From positions 496,001 to 560,000 of the forward strand of contig NZ_JAUCGQ010000001.1 in NCBI RefSeq assembly GCF_030362835.1: a stretch of 64,000 nt of DNA. Reading direction: 5' to 3'. A program made the translations under genes and the position numbers. This stretch comes from Cellulomonas alba. GTDB lineage: Bacteria > Actinomycetota > Actinomycetes > Actinomycetales > Cellulomonadaceae. The first letter of the stretch is position 1. Each line of letters starts with the position of its first letter. The notes under the pieces were generated by a model that saw only the letters and a program-made list of their open reading frames with translations, searched no databases and had not been told where the DNA came from. Below, one piece after another: positions 16,493 through 26,936 of the stretch.

Positions 16493-17878
16493 TCAGGCGC
16501 CGATCAGGTGCTGGGCCAGGTAGCCCGCGACCTGGTCGAGCGCGACGCGCTGCTGCGACATGTCGTCGCGGTGGCGGATCGTCACGGCCTGGTCGTCGAG
16601 CGTGTCGAAGTCGACCGTGATGCAGAACGGCGTGCCGATCTCGTCCTGCCGGCGGTAACGGCGGCCGATCGCGCCCGCGTCGTCGAAGTCGACGTTCCAC
16701 GCCTTGCGCAGCTCGGCGGCGAGGTCGCGCGCCTTGGGCGAGAGCTGCTCGTTGCGCGACAGCGGCAGGACCGCGGCCTTGACCGGCGCGAGGCGCGGGT
16801 CGAGCTTGAGCACGACGCGGGTGTCGACGCCGCCCTTGGTGTTGGGCGCCTCGTCCTCGGCGTACGCCTCGACCAGGAACGCCATGAGGCTGCGCGTCAG
16901 GCCGGCCGCGGGCTCGATGACGTACGGCACGTACCGCTCGTTCTTGGCCTGGTCGAAGAACGACAGGTCCTGGCCCGAGTGCTCGGTGTGCGTCGACAGG
17001 TCGAAGTCCGTGCGGTTCGCGATGCCCTCGAGCTCGCCCCACTCGCTGCCCTGGAAGCCGAACCGGTACTCGATGTCGACCGTGCGCTTCGAGTAGTGGC
17101 TCAGCTTCTCCTTCGGGTGCTCGAAGTGGCGCAGGTTCTCGCGGCTGATGCCGAGGTCGGTGTACCAGTCGGTGCGCGTGTCGATCCAGTACTGGTGCCA
17201 CGTCTCGTCGGTGCCGGGCTCGACGAAGAACTCCATCTCCATCTGCTCGAACTCGCGCGTGCGGAAGATGAAGTTGCCGGGTGTGATCTCGTTGCGGAAC
17301 GACTTGCCGATCTGGCCGATGCCGAACGGCGGGCGCATGCGCGCCGCGGTGTAGACGTTCTTGAAGTTGACGAAGATGCCCTGCGCCGTCTCGGGCCGCA
17401 GGTAGTGCAGGCCGGACTCGTCCTCGACGGGGCCGAGGTACGTCTTGAGCATCATGTTGAAGTCGCGGGGCTCGGTCCACTGGCCCTTGGTGCCGCAGTT
17501 CGGGCAGTTGACGCCCGCGAGGCCGCCCTCGGGCTCGTGGCCCTTGCGCTCGGTGAACTCCTCGACCAGCTGGTCCTCGCGGAAGCGCTTGTGGCAGCTG
17601 AGGCACTCGGTGAGCGGGTCGGTGAAGACGCCGACGTGGCCCGACGCTACCCAGACCTGGCGGGGCAGGATCACCGCCGAGTCGAGACCGACGATGTCGT
17701 CACGGCTCGTGACCATCGCGCGCCACCACTGGCGCTTGATGTTCTCCTTGAGCTCGACGCCGAGCGGTCCGTAGTCCCACGCGGAGCGCGTACCTCCGTA
17801 GATCTCGCCGCTCGGGAAGACGAACCCACGCCGCTTGGCGAGGGAGACGACGGCGTCCAGGCGGGAGACAGCGGCCAC
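16493..17878 (-). CDS. glyQS: Glycyl-tRNA synthetase (single-chain, class II)
   Basis: 461-residue homodimeric GlyRS that charges tRNA-Gly. The N-terminal part has [20 protein letters not shown]. Zinc-type Cys pairs are visible (CLSCHKRF and CPNCG, about residues 95-150). Class II motif 2 is around [16 protein letters not shown], and the C-terminal anticodon-binding domain carries [23 protein letters not shown] 17878 is preceded by GGAG, gives the length usual in actinobacteria, and avoids the AT-rich Zur region. The longer frame to 18067 crosses the divergent znu promoter and is rejected. Confidence 0.95.
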   Translation of the reverse strand: MAAVSRLDAVVSLAKRRGFVFPSGEIYGGTRSAWDYGPLGVELKENIKRQWWRAMVTSRDDIVGLDSAVILPRQVWVASGHVGVFTDPLTECLSCHKRFREDQLVEEFTERKGHEPEGGLAGVNCPNCGTKGQWTEPRDFNMMLKTYLGPVEDESGLHYLRPETAQGIFVNFKNVYTAARMRPPFGIGQIGKSFRNEITPGNFIFRTREFEQMEMEFFVEPGTDETWHQYWIDTRTDWYTDLGISRENLRHFEHPKEKLSHYSKRTVDIEYRFGFQGSEWGELEGIANRTDFDLSTHTEHSGQDLSFFDQAKNERYVPYVIEPAAGLTRSLMAFLVEAYAEDEAPNTKGGVDTRVVLKLDPRLAPVKAAVLPLSRNEQLSPKARDLAAELRKAWNVDFDDAGAIGRRYRRQDEIGTPFCITVDFDTLDDQAVTIRHRDDMSQQRVALDQVAGYLAQHLIGA

Positions 17879-17987
17879 GGGAGACTCCAGGTGGTGGGCC
17901 CGCGGCTGGGTGTCGCGGGCGGACGGGATGCGCGGCGGGAGCGCCGCGACGAGCGCCCTCAGGCTACCGGGCGACCGCATCCCGGTT

Positions 17988-18024
17988 TTGACATTCGTTC
18001 TCAGCAAGATGAGAATGATCGTCA
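17988..18024 (+). promoter_or_regulatory. Zinc-regulated (Zur) promoter of znuACB
   Basis: A TTGACA -35 (17988-17993) and GAGAAT -10 (18011-18016) are 17 nt apart. The -10 overlaps a Zur-box-like TGAGAATGATCGTCA (18010-18024; actinobacterial consensus TGAnAATGATnnTCA). TTCTCA (17998-18003) also forms an inverted repeat with TGAGAA (18010-18015). The -10 ends 7 nt before ATG 18024, so the mRNA would be leaderless and Zur-Zn would cover the -10 and start site. Confidence 0.8.
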
Positions 18025-19073
18025 TGAGCATTCCGGCCGCCGCACACGCGTCGCACCGGGTGCCCACCCGCGGCGAGCGTCCCCCCTCGCGCCGCGGGGC
18101 CGGCGCGAGCCGCCGCGGCCGAGCGCGGTCGTGGGCGGCCGCGCTGGTTGTCGCCGTCGCCGCGCCGTTCGCGCTGGCCGGCTGCGCGCAGAGCGCGCAG
18201 GCCGACGACGGCCACCTCCAGGTGATGACGTCGTTCTACCCCCTGCAGTTCGTCGCCGAGCAGGTCGGTGGCGACCTCGTCCACGTGCGGTCGCTGACGC
18301 CGCCGGGGGCCGAGCCGCACGACGTCGAGCTGTCGCCGCGGCAGGTGTCGCAGCTCGAGACGGCCGACCTCGTCGTGTACCAGTCGGGCTTCCAGGCGGC
18401 GGTCGACGACGCGGTCGAGCAGGTCCGGCCGAAGCGCGTCGTCGACGCGTCCGCGCACGTCCACCTCATGACGGTCGACGAGGAGCACCGCCACGGCGCG
18501 CGGTCCGGCGACGACGCCGACCACGAGGCGGACGACGAGTCGCACGACGCCCACGTGGGCGTCGACCCGCACTTCTGGCTCGACCCGGACCGTCTGCGCC
18601 CGGTCGTCGACGCCGTGGCCGACCAGCTCGCCGCCGCCGACCCCGCCTCCGCCGAGACGTTCCGCACCCACGCGGCCGCGCTGGACGCGCAGCTGGCCGA
18701 CCTGACCCGCGCGTTCACGACCGGGCTCGAGACGTGCCGCACACGCACGTTCGTCACGTCGCACGAGGCGTTCGGGTACCTCGCGGAGCGCTTCGACCTC
18801 GTCCAGGTCGGCATCTCCGGCCTCGACCCCGAGTCCGACCCGTCGCCCGCGCGCCTCGCCGAGGTGGGGCGCCTCGTGAAGGATCAAGGCATCACGACGA
18901 TCTTCTACGAGACGCTCGTGAGCCCGAAGGTGGCCAAGACGCTGGCCTCCGAGCTCGGCGTCACGGCCGAGGTGCTCGACCCGATCGAAGGGATCACGAC
19001 CACGGGCGACGACTACTTCTCTGTCCAGCACCGCAACCTCGACGCCCTCCGCGGCGCGCTGGGGTGCTCGTGA
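18024..19073 (+). CDS. znuA: Zinc ABC transporter substrate-binding lipoprotein ZnuA
   Basis: 349-residue cluster A-I metal-binding protein that captures extracellular Zn(II). A long basic N-terminal stretch (about 40 residues) precedes a hydrophobic segment and lipobox FALAGC. Metal ligands are visible in [13 protein letters not shown], in [10 protein letters not shown] after a His/Asp-rich loop (EEHRHG...[12 protein letters not shown]), in [11 protein letters not shown], and in the C-terminal lobe ([22 protein letters not shown]). The His-rich loop favours zinc over manganese. ATG 18024 fits the leaderless promoter; ATG 18009 and 18015 are also in frame but lie in the Zur box. Confidence 0.92.
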   Translation: MSIPAAAHASHRVPTRGERPPSRRGAGASRRGRARSWAAALVVAVAAPFALAGCAQSAQADDGHLQVMTSFYPLQFVAEQVGGDLVHVRSLTPPGAEPHDVELSPRQVSQLETADLVVYQSGFQAAVDDAVEQVRPKRVVDASAHVHLMTVDEEHRHGARSGDDADHEADDESHDAHVGVDPHFWLDPDRLRPVVDAVADQLAAADPASAETFRTHAAALDAQLADLTRAFTTGLETCRTRTFVTSHEAFGYLAERFDLVQVGISGLDPESDPSPARLAEVGRLVKDQGITTIFYETLVSPKVAKTLASELGVTAEVLDPIEGITTTGDDYFSVQHRNLDALRGALGCS

Positions 19074-19903
19074 GCGCCCTGGCCGGCGGCCCGACCACCG
19101 GCGCCGCGCGGACCGCTGATCTCGACGGCGCCGCCGTGCCGACGATCGCCGCCGAGGACGTCTCGGTCGTGATCGGCGGCCAGCCGATCCTGTCCCACGT
19201 GTCGGTGACGGTGGCGCCCGGAGAGGTGCTCGCGCTGCTCGGTGCGAACGGGTCGGGCAAGTCGACGCTCGTGCGCGCGCTGCTCGGCGTCATGCCCGCG
19301 ACGTCCGGGACGGTCCGGCTCTTCGGCGCCCCGCTGGGGCCCACCGTGCCGTGGGACCGCGTGGGCTACGTGCCGCAGCGGCTGCCCGCGGCGTCGGGCG
19401 TGCCCGCGACCGCGCTCGAGGTCGTGACGTCGGGGCTGCTGCACGGGCGGCGGCTCCGACCGCCCCGCGGGGCGCGCGCCCGGGCACTCGCCGCGCTCGA
19501 GTCCGTGAGCCTCGCCGACCACGCGCACCGGCGCGTGCAGGAGATGTCCGGCGGCCAGCAGCAGCGCGTGCTCATCGCACGGGCGCTGGTCAGCGACCCC
19601 GACCTGCTCGTGCTCGACGAGCCCACCACGGGCATCGACGTGCCGACGCAGGCCACGTTCGTCGACACCGTCGCGCGGCTGCACGACGCCGGCACGAGCG
19701 TCGTCGTGATCCTGCACGAGATCGGCGCGTTCGCACCGCTGATCGACCGCGCCGTCGTGCTGCGGCACGGCCGCGTCGTGCACGACGGCCCCCCGCCGGC
19801 CGCGCGGGCCGACCACGCCGGCGCGCACCACGTGCACGAGCACGCCCACCCCGACCCCGAGCCGCCGCCGACGGGGCCGACCCTGAACGTGGAGGTGCCA
19901 TGA
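19070..19903 (+). CDS. znuC: Zinc ABC transporter ATP-binding protein ZnuC
   Basis: 277-residue ATPase of the zinc importer. Walker A is LLGANGSGKSTLVRALL (about residues 58-74), signature MSGGQQQRVLIARAL, Walker B LLVLDEPTTGID, and the switch His is in VVILHEIGAF. It ends in a His-rich tail (HHVHEHAHPDPEPP) common in zinc/cobalt transporter ATPases. GTG 19070 overlaps the znuA stop (GTGA) and the stop overlaps the permease start (ATGA), so the three genes are coupled. Confidence 0.93.
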   Translation: MSALAGGPTTGAARTADLDGAAVPTIAAEDVSVVIGGQPILSHVSVTVAPGEVLALLGANGSGKSTLVRALLGVMPATSGTVRLFGAPLGPTVPWDRVGYVPQRLPAASGVPATALEVVTSGLLHGRRLRPPRGARARALAALESVSLADHAHRRVQEMSGGQQQRVLIARALVSDPDLLVLDEPTTGIDVPTQATFVDTVARLHDAGTSVVVILHEIGAFAPLIDRAVVLRHGRVVHDGPPPAARADHAGAHHVHEHAHPDPEPPPTGPTLNVEVP

Positions 19904-20820
19904 GCCCGGTCGTGGAGATGCTGACCTCGCCGCTCATGCAGCGGGCTCTCGTCGCCGCCGTGCTGGTCGGTGCCTGCGCGCCCATCGTGGGCACGTTCCT
20001 GGTGCAGCGGCGCATGGCGCTCATGGGCGACGGCATCGGGCACGTGGCTCTGACGGGCGTCGCGCTCGGCTGGCTCGTCGGCAGCTGGGCCGGCGTCGTG
20101 CCCAACGACGCCCTCGCCGTCCCGGGCGCTGTCGTGGCAGCCGTGGTCGGGTCGCTGGTCATGGAGCTCGTCCGCGAGCGCGGCCGGACGTCGGGCGACC
20201 TCGCGCTCGCGCTGATGTTCTACGGCGGGATCGCGGGCGGCGTGCTGCTCATCAAGGTCGCGGGCGGCACGAACGCCAACCTGATCAGCTACCTGTTCGG
20301 CTCGATCGCCACGGTCTCGGCGTCCGACGTCTGGCTGACGGTCGCGCTGGCCGCGGTGATCCTCGGCGTCGGCCTCGGGCTGCGCAGCGCGCTGTTCGCC
20401 GTGAGCCACGACGAGGAGTTTGCCCGTGCGTCGGGCCTGCCCGTGCGCGTGCTGTCGATGCTCGTCGCCGTGATCGCCGCGCTGACGGTGACGATCGCCA
20501 TGCGCGTCGTCGGCCTGCTCCTGGTCAGCGCGCTGATGATCGTGCCGGTCGCCGTCTCGCAGCTGTACGCGCGCTCGTTCGCTCGGACGATGCTCGGCGC
20601 CTCGGTGGTCGGAGTGTCTGTCAGCCTCGTCGGGCTCGTCATCACGTACTGGTGGGACATCCCGCCGGGCGCGACGATCGTCGTCCTCGCGATCCTCGTC
20701 TACGGCGCCGCCGCGGCGCTCCGACCCGTGCTGCGCCACCCCGCCCCGGTGCACGACCCGCACCCCGAGGTGGTCGACGACGTGCTGCTCGCCGACGAGC
20801 CGGAGCTGGCCCGCGACTGA
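19900..20820 (+). CDS. znuB: Zinc ABC transporter permease ZnuB
   Basis: 306-residue ABC-3 family permease with about eight membrane segments (first MQRALVAAVLVGACAPIVGT, with a cytoplasmic loop QRRMALMGDGIGHVALTGVA typical of the family). The C-terminal tail is acidic (DPHPEVVDDVLLADEPELARD). It completes the znuACB importer. No hairpin follows; the next gene converges 10 nt away. Confidence 0.93.
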   Translation: MSPVVEMLTSPLMQRALVAAVLVGACAPIVGTFLVQRRMALMGDGIGHVALTGVALGWLVGSWAGVVPNDALAVPGAVVAAVVGSLVMELVRERGRTSGDLALALMFYGGIAGGVLLIKVAGGTNANLISYLFGSIATVSASDVWLTVALAAVILGVGLGLRSALFAVSHDEEFARASGLPVRVLSMLVAVIAALTVTIAMRVVGLLLVSALMIVPVAVSQLYARSFARTMLGASVVGVSVSLVGLVITYWWDIPPGATIVVLAILVYGAAAALRPVLRHPAPVHDPHPEVVDDVLLADEPELARD

Positions 20821-20830
20821 ACGGCCCGCC

Positions 20831-21172
20831 TCAGCCCTGCGCGACGCAGAACTGGTTGCCGTCGGGGTCCGCGAGCACGACCCACGAGAACCCGCCCTCG
20901 TCGTGTGCCGCGACGTACGTCGCGCCATCGGCCACGAGGCGGTCGACCTCGGCTGCGCGGTCGGCAGCCATGAGGTCGAGGTGCTGACGGTTCTTGCCCG
21001 GTGTCGGGTCGCCGACCTTCTGGAAGCCGAGCCGGACGGCGCCGCCCTCGACCGTGACGAACCAGCCGTCCGCCTCGTCGCGGACCGCGCCACCGGTCTG
21101 CCGTGCCCACCACGCGGCGAGCGCGCGCGGGTCGAGCGAGTCGAACGTCACCATCTCGAGAGCCAGCGTCAT
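20831..21172 (-). CDS. VOC-superfamily (glyoxalase/bleomycin-resistance fold) protein
   Basis: 113-residue small enzyme or binding protein of the vicinal-oxygen-chelate fold: paired beta-alpha-beta units with a C-terminal HDEGGFSWVVLADPDGNQFCVAQ, typical of this superfamily. It opens MTLALEMVTFDSLDPRALAAWW. ATG 21172 is preceded by TAGCCT 7 nt upstream (plus 21173-21185), a leaderless layout. No substrate can be assigned. Confidence 0.82.
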   Translation of the reverse strand: MTLALEMVTFDSLDPRALAAWWARQTGGAVRDEADGWFVTVEGGAVRLGFQKVGDPTPGKNRQHLDLMAADRAAEVDRLVADGATYVAAHDEGGFSWVVLADPDGNQFCVAQG

Positions 21173-21240
21173 GCCGGGCAGGCTAGCGGCGGCCACCGAC
21201 AGCACCGGCGTCGCGCGCCCCGCCTCCAGTCCGCCCCGCG

Positions 21241-22017
21241 TTACTCCCCCGAGGGCTGGTCCACCGCGCCGCCGTAGCGCCGGTCGCGCCGCGCGTACTC
21301 CTCGACAGCGCGCCACAGGTGACGACGGTCGACGTCGGGCCACGGCTCGTCGAGGAACACGAGCTCCGCGTACGCGGCCTGCCAGATCATGAAGTTGCTG
21401 GTCCGCTGCTCGCCCGACGACCGCAGGAACAGGTCGACGTCCGGCAGGTCGGGCTCGTCGAGGTACTTCGCGACGAGCTTCTCGTTGACCTTGTCCGGCT
21501 TGATGCGGCCCGCGGCGACCTCACGCGCGATGGCCTGCGCGGCGTCGGCGATCTCCGCGCGCCCGCCGTAGTTGACGCACATCGTGAGCGTGCAGGTCGA
21601 GTTGCCCGCGGTCAGCCGCTCGGCCTCCTCGAGCTCCGAGATCACCGAGCGCCACAGCCGTGGCCGGCGGCCCGCCCAGCGCACGCGGACGCCCCAGCTG
21701 TTCATGAGGTCGCGGCGGCGGCGCAGCACGTCCCGGTTGAAGCCCATGAGGAAGCGCACCTCGTCGGGCGAGCGCGCCCAGTTCTCCGTCGAGAACGCGT
21801 AGGCCGACACGTACTCCACGCCGATCTCGATCGCGCCGGCGACGACGTCGAGCAGCGACGCCTCCCCCGCGCGGTGCCCCTCGGTGCGCGGCAGCCCGCG
21901 CGCGTTCGCCCACCGGCCGTTGCCGTCCATGACGACCGCGACGTGGCGCGGCACGAACTCCTTCGGGATGGCGGGCGGGCGCGCGCCGGACGGGTGCGGG
22001 TACGGGGGCTGCGGCAC
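21241..22017 (-). CDS. uppS: Isoprenyl (undecaprenyl-type) diphosphate synthase
   Basis: 258-residue cis-prenyltransferase that makes the polyprenyl carrier for peptidoglycan and glycan synthesis. It has [20 protein letters not shown] with the catalytic Asp (about residues 28-47), YAFSTENW, and [21 protein letters not shown] near the C-terminus. The N-terminal 20 residues are Pro-rich and variable. GTG 22017 has CAGAAT 6 nt upstream (plus 22018-22029), so it probably has its own leaderless promoter behind the NUDIX gene. Chain length (C50 or C55) cannot be read from sequence. Confidence 0.94.
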   Translation of the reverse strand: MPQPPYPHPSGARPPAIPKEFVPRHVAVVMDGNGRWANARGLPRTEGHRAGEASLLDVVAGAIEIGVEYVSAYAFSTENWARSPDEVRFLMGFNRDVLRRRRDLMNSWGVRVRWAGRRPRLWRSVISELEEAERLTAGNSTCTLTMCVNYGGRAEIADAAQAIAREVAAGRIKPDKVNEKLVAKYLDEPDLPDVDLFLRSSGEQRTSNFMIWQAAYAELVFLDEPWPDVDRRHLWRAVEEYARRDRRYGGAVDQPSGE

Positions 22018-22041
22018 GCGCCCATTCTGCCCGGGGCCGCG

Positions 22042-22476
22042 TCAGACCTCGGGAGGCTCCCACCCGGCGAACCGGCGGGCGGTGTCGACCAGCTCGACGC
22101 GGTCCAGATCGTCGACCTCGCGCGGGCTGAACCACGCCGCCTCGTCGGTCGAGCCGTCGGCCTCGTCGGTCAGCTCGCCGCCCACCACGTGCGCGCGGTA
22201 CACGATGCGCAACAGCTGCACCGGCTCGTCGGCAGTCGGCCGCTGGTCGGCCGGGATCACGATCGAGTCGACGCCGATCAGCTCGTCGAGCTCGACGGCG
22301 TACCCGGTCTCCTCGCGCACCTCGCGGACCGCGGCGTCGGCGGGGTGCTCGCCCGGCTCGAGGCCGCCGCCGGGGAGCGTCCACGCCGAGCGGCCCGGGC
22401 CGTCGTTCCAGTGCGCCAGCAGCATCGCCTCGTCGTCGCCGATCACCACCGCGTACGCCGCGACCCGGAGCTCCAC
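22042..22476 (-). CDS. NUDIX hydrolase
   Basis: 144-residue nucleoside-diphosphate-linked pyrophosphatase family protein. The Nudix box is intact: GGGLEPGEHPADAAVREVREETGYAVEL (about residues 37-64) with the REVREE metal-binding Glu residues. GTG 22476 starts 1 nt after the recO stop, so the two form an operon. The substrate is not predictable. Confidence 0.9.
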   Translation of the reverse strand: MELRVAAYAVVIGDDEAMLLAHWNDGPGRSAWTLPGGGLEPGEHPADAAVREVREETGYAVELDELIGVDSIVIPADQRPTADEPVQLLRIVYRAHVVGGELTDEADGSTDEAAWFSPREVDDLDRVELVDTARRFAGWEPPEV

Positions 22477-22477
22477 G

Positions 22478-23209
22478 TCAGACCCTCTCGACGAGCGGCA
22501 ACGAACGCAGCTGGCGCTCGAGGTGGAACTGGCAGAACGCGGCGACGAGCCCGTTGCCCTCGCCGCGGTGCCGCTCGGCGCTCGCGTCGGCTGTCGCCCA
22601 GTCCCCCGCGAGCAGGGCCGCGAGCAGCGCGAACGTCTCGGGCGCAGGTGCCGCGGACCCCGGCGGCCGGCACGCGGCGCAGACAGCGCCGCCGGACGCG
22701 ACCGCGAACGCGTGGTGCGGGCCCGGCTCGCCGCAGCGCGCGCAGTCGGTGAAGCTCGGCGCCCAGCCGGCGACCGCGAGCGCGCGCAGCAGGTAGGAGT
22801 CGAGCACCAGGCCCGGGGCGTGCTCACGGCCCGCGAGCGCCCGGACGGCTCCGACGAGCAGCCAGTACTGCTGCAGCGCGGGCTCGTGCTCCGCCTCGAC
22901 CAGCCGCTCGGCCGTCTCGAGCATCACGGTGCCCGCGGTGTACAGCGCGTAGTCCTCGCAGACGGGACGCCCGTAGGCGCCGAGCGTCTCGGCCTGCGTG
23001 ACGATGTCGAGGTTGCGCCCGCTCGAGAGCTGCACGTCGACGTGCATGAACGGCTCGAGCCGCGACCCGAACCGCGACGTCGTGCGGCGCACTCCCTTGC
23101 CGACGGCGCGCACCTTGCCGTGCGAGCGCGTCAGGAGCGTGACGATGCGGTCGGCCTCCCCCAGCTTGTGGGTGCGCAGGACGATCGCCTCGTCGCGGTA
23201 CAGGGGCAC
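22478..23209 (-). CDS. recO: DNA repair protein RecO
   Basis: 243-residue recombination mediator that loads RecA with RecR. It has an N-terminal OB-fold ([20 protein letters not shown]...[19 protein letters not shown]) and a C-terminal helical domain with a C4 zinc finger (CARCGEPGP ... CAAC). GTG 23209 has GACAAT exactly 6 nt upstream (plus 23210-23221), the same hexamer and spacing as dusB, so a leaderless mRNA is likely. The longer frame to 23761 overlaps leuA and is rejected. Confidence 0.94.
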   Translation of the reverse strand: MPLYRDEAIVLRTHKLGEADRIVTLLTRSHGKVRAVGKGVRRTTSRFGSRLEPFMHVDVQLSSGRNLDIVTQAETLGAYGRPVCEDYALYTAGTVMLETAERLVEAEHEPALQQYWLLVGAVRALAGREHAPGLVLDSYLLRALAVAGWAPSFTDCARCGEPGPHHAFAVASGGAVCAACRPPGSAAPAPETFALLAALLAGDWATADASAERHRGEGNGLVAAFCQFHLERQLRSLPLVERV

Positions 23210-23280
23210 GCCGCCATTGTCCCCCGTGGCACCGACATCGCCCGCGGGCTCGCCGCCGGGCGCCGGGTGACGGACGTGCG

Positions 23281-23323
23281 GCGAGCGTGCGGTCCAGCCC
23301 GAACCTCTGGACCGCACGCTCGC
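23281..23323. terminator. Long perfect hairpin downstream of leuA
   Basis: Perfect 17-bp inverted repeat (arms 23281-23297 and 23307-23323) with a 9-nt loop, in the 295-nt stretch 23210-23504 between the leuA stop and the recO promoter. It is probably the leuA terminator, about 180 nt past the stop codon. I see no gene, tRNA or other element in the rest of this stretch. Confidence 0.75.
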
Positions 23324-23504
23324 GAGCGGTGCAGGCGCTGCCGCTGGAGTGGGTGGCGGCGCCGGTGTCGTGAGCCGCACGCGCCGGATCGGCGCGCACG
23401 GCACGGCGTGCGCGGACCGTGCACGGGTTCGCCGAGGCTCGGCCCGACGCGCCCGGTGCCCCACGGGGGTGGTGCAGGGACCGGGAAGTCGGGTGCGAGC
23501 AGCC

Positions 23505-25316
<1,812 letters not shown>

Positions 25317-25332
<16 letters not shown>

Positions 25333-25364
25333 CGGCGACGAAGAAGGAGCGTGCGCCCGAACAC
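25317..25364 (-). CDS. leuA leader peptide (15 aa, three consecutive Leu codons)
   Basis: Short ORF VFGRTLLLRRRGGAF-stop (GTG at 25364, TAG at 25319-25317) ending 66 nt before the leuA start. The Leu run is coded CTC CTT CTT; CTT is rare in this GC-rich genome, so translation would be sensitive to charged tRNA-Leu. A TAGGGT -10 (plus 25372-25377) ends exactly 7 nt before the GTG, so the leader would be translated from a leaderless transcript 5' end. Leu-rich leaders upstream of leuA are established in actinobacteria; this instance is read from sequence only. Confidence 0.75.
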
Positions 25365-25451
25365 GAGTGGAACCCTACCCTGCGGACGGCGCCCGGGCGC
25401 AAGCCGACGTCCGCTGCCGCCGCCGCCGCCGGCCGCCGGACGGACGCCGGG

Positions 25452-26915
25452 TCAGCCGTAGACAACGATCGAGTCGGCTGTCCGCGCGACGACATGACCT
25501 GCGGCGACGCCGACGCTCACGACGTGGCGCGGCAGCGCGACGGTCCATGCCGGCACGCCGTCCCCGAGGTGGAACGCCTCGAGCCGCAGCGCACCGGTGG
25601 GCGAGTCGCCCGGGCCCATGACGAGCGCGCCGTCGGACAGGGGCGGCCACGGCACGGGCTCCCCGAGCGCGACGGACCACAGCTCGCGGCCGTCGCGCGG
25701 GTCCAGCACGCCCCAGCGGTTGTCGCCTGCGACCACGAGCCGGTGCGACACGCGCGACACGAGGTCCATCACCTGCGGCTGCGACCAGAGCGCGTGGCCG
25801 TCGGCGGGGTCGAGGCCGCGCAGGGTCGTGCCCGAGTCGACCACGAGCAGGCGGCCCGTCGAGCCGTCGTCGGCCGCCGCGAGGGTCGGCGCGCCCGGCA
25901 GCCGGTACCGCAGGGTCCCGTCCAGCTTCGTGACGAGCCAGCCCGTGCCGATGTGCCACGTCGCGATGTCGCCGTCGACCGGCACCGCCCGGACGTTCTC
26001 GAGCGACGGCTCGTCGAGCAGCACCGCGCCGGTCGCCGCGTCGAGGACGAGCGTCCCCGCGCCGTGCACCACGAGCCATCGGCCGACGACCGTCACCGTG
26101 GTGGCCGGCGTCGCGCGCGCCAGGTCGAGCAGGTCGTCGCTGCGCACCGCCCAGCGCGTCGTGCCGCTCGCCGCCGCCCGGCGCTCCACGCCCAGGTAGC
26201 CGTCGTGGTCGTAGGTCACGAGCACGAGGTCGTCGTCGATGCGGGCGACGTCGAGCACCGCGTCGGTGGTCTGCCACCGCCCGAGCGCGCGGCCGTCGTC
26301 CGCGGCGAACGAGAGCGCGGTGGTGGGCGTGCCGGACCGACGGCCCGCGCCGGTCGCGTACAGGCTGCGCGCCGGGGTGACCACGCACGCGACGAGCGGT
26401 CCGACGTCCCCGCCGTCCGACGGGCAGAGCACCTCGGGACCCTCCGTGTCGCCGGTGGGTGCCTTGGCCAGCGGCCGCCTCCAGTGCTCGGCGCCCGAGG
26501 TCAGGTCGCGTGCAGCGAGGACGAGCTCGTCGCCGACCTGCGAGACGACAGCGAGCCGACCGTCGGCAGCCTCGACGCCGGACGTCGCCGACAACGCCGG
26601 CGCGGTCCACAGCGCGCGGGGCGGCCCGTCCAGCGGGCGGACCAGACCGGGGACGGCGGTGATGCGGCGCACGTACGCGCGGTCGTGCGCCGCGCCGATC
26701 TGCCACGCGGCGACCACGGCGCACACGGCCGCGACGACGACCAGCCACCAGCGGCGCGGCAGCCGACCGCGCCTCGCGCCGCCAGGCGTCGGGGGCACGG
26801 GACCGGGCGCGTCCGGCAGGCCGGCCTCGACGGCGAGCGGCTGTCCGGGCGCGACGGCATCGACCTCGTCGACCCGGACGAGCTGCATCCGTGCAGCCTG
26901 GCGTCGCTCCGCCAT
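25452..26915 (-). CDS. Membrane-anchored PQQ-like beta-propeller protein
   Basis: 487 residues. A cytoplasmic tail of about 55 residues is followed by one membrane segment (WWLVVVAAVCAVVAAWQIGA) and an extracytoplasmic beta-propeller of the PQQ-like/WD40-like type, with repeats such as LDPADGHALWSQPQVM, LDPRDGRELWSVALGE and LDAATGAVLLDEPSLE. There is no enzyme signature; a binding or scaffold role is likely. It is the last gene of the kinase/Fn3/MoxR run but also has its own TAGAGT-N6-ATG leaderless-type promoter (plus 26916-26927). Function unknown. Confidence 0.8.
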   Translation of the reverse strand: MAERRQAARMQLVRVDEVDAVAPGQPLAVEAGLPDAPGPVPPTPGGARRGRLPRRWWLVVVAAVCAVVAAWQIGAAHDRAYVRRITAVPGLVRPLDGPPRALWTAPALSATSGVEAADGRLAVVSQVGDELVLAARDLTSGAEHWRRPLAKAPTGDTEGPEVLCPSDGGDVGPLVACVVTPARSLYATGAGRRSGTPTTALSFAADDGRALGRWQTTDAVLDVARIDDDLVLVTYDHDGYLGVERRAAASGTTRWAVRSDDLLDLARATPATTVTVVGRWLVVHGAGTLVLDAATGAVLLDEPSLENVRAVPVDGDIATWHIGTGWLVTKLDGTLRYRLPGAPTLAAADDGSTGRLLVVDSGTTLRGLDPADGHALWSQPQVMDLVSRVSHRLVVAGDNRWGVLDPRDGRELWSVALGEPVPWPPLSDGALVMGPGDSPTGALRLEAFHLGDGVPAWTVALPRHVVSVGVAAGHVVARTADSIVVYG

Positions 26916-26936
26916 GGTCCGACTCTAGGCCAGGGA

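Noticed and set aside
17879..18067. N-terminal extension of glycyl-tRNA synthetase to 18067.
   Set aside because: It would span the Zur box and znuA promoter, and the added residues do not belong to GlyRS.
23380..23460. A GGTTCG stretch with flanking GC complementarity as a possible tRNA T-arm.
   Set aside because: No acceptor, D- or anticodon arms can be folded around it.
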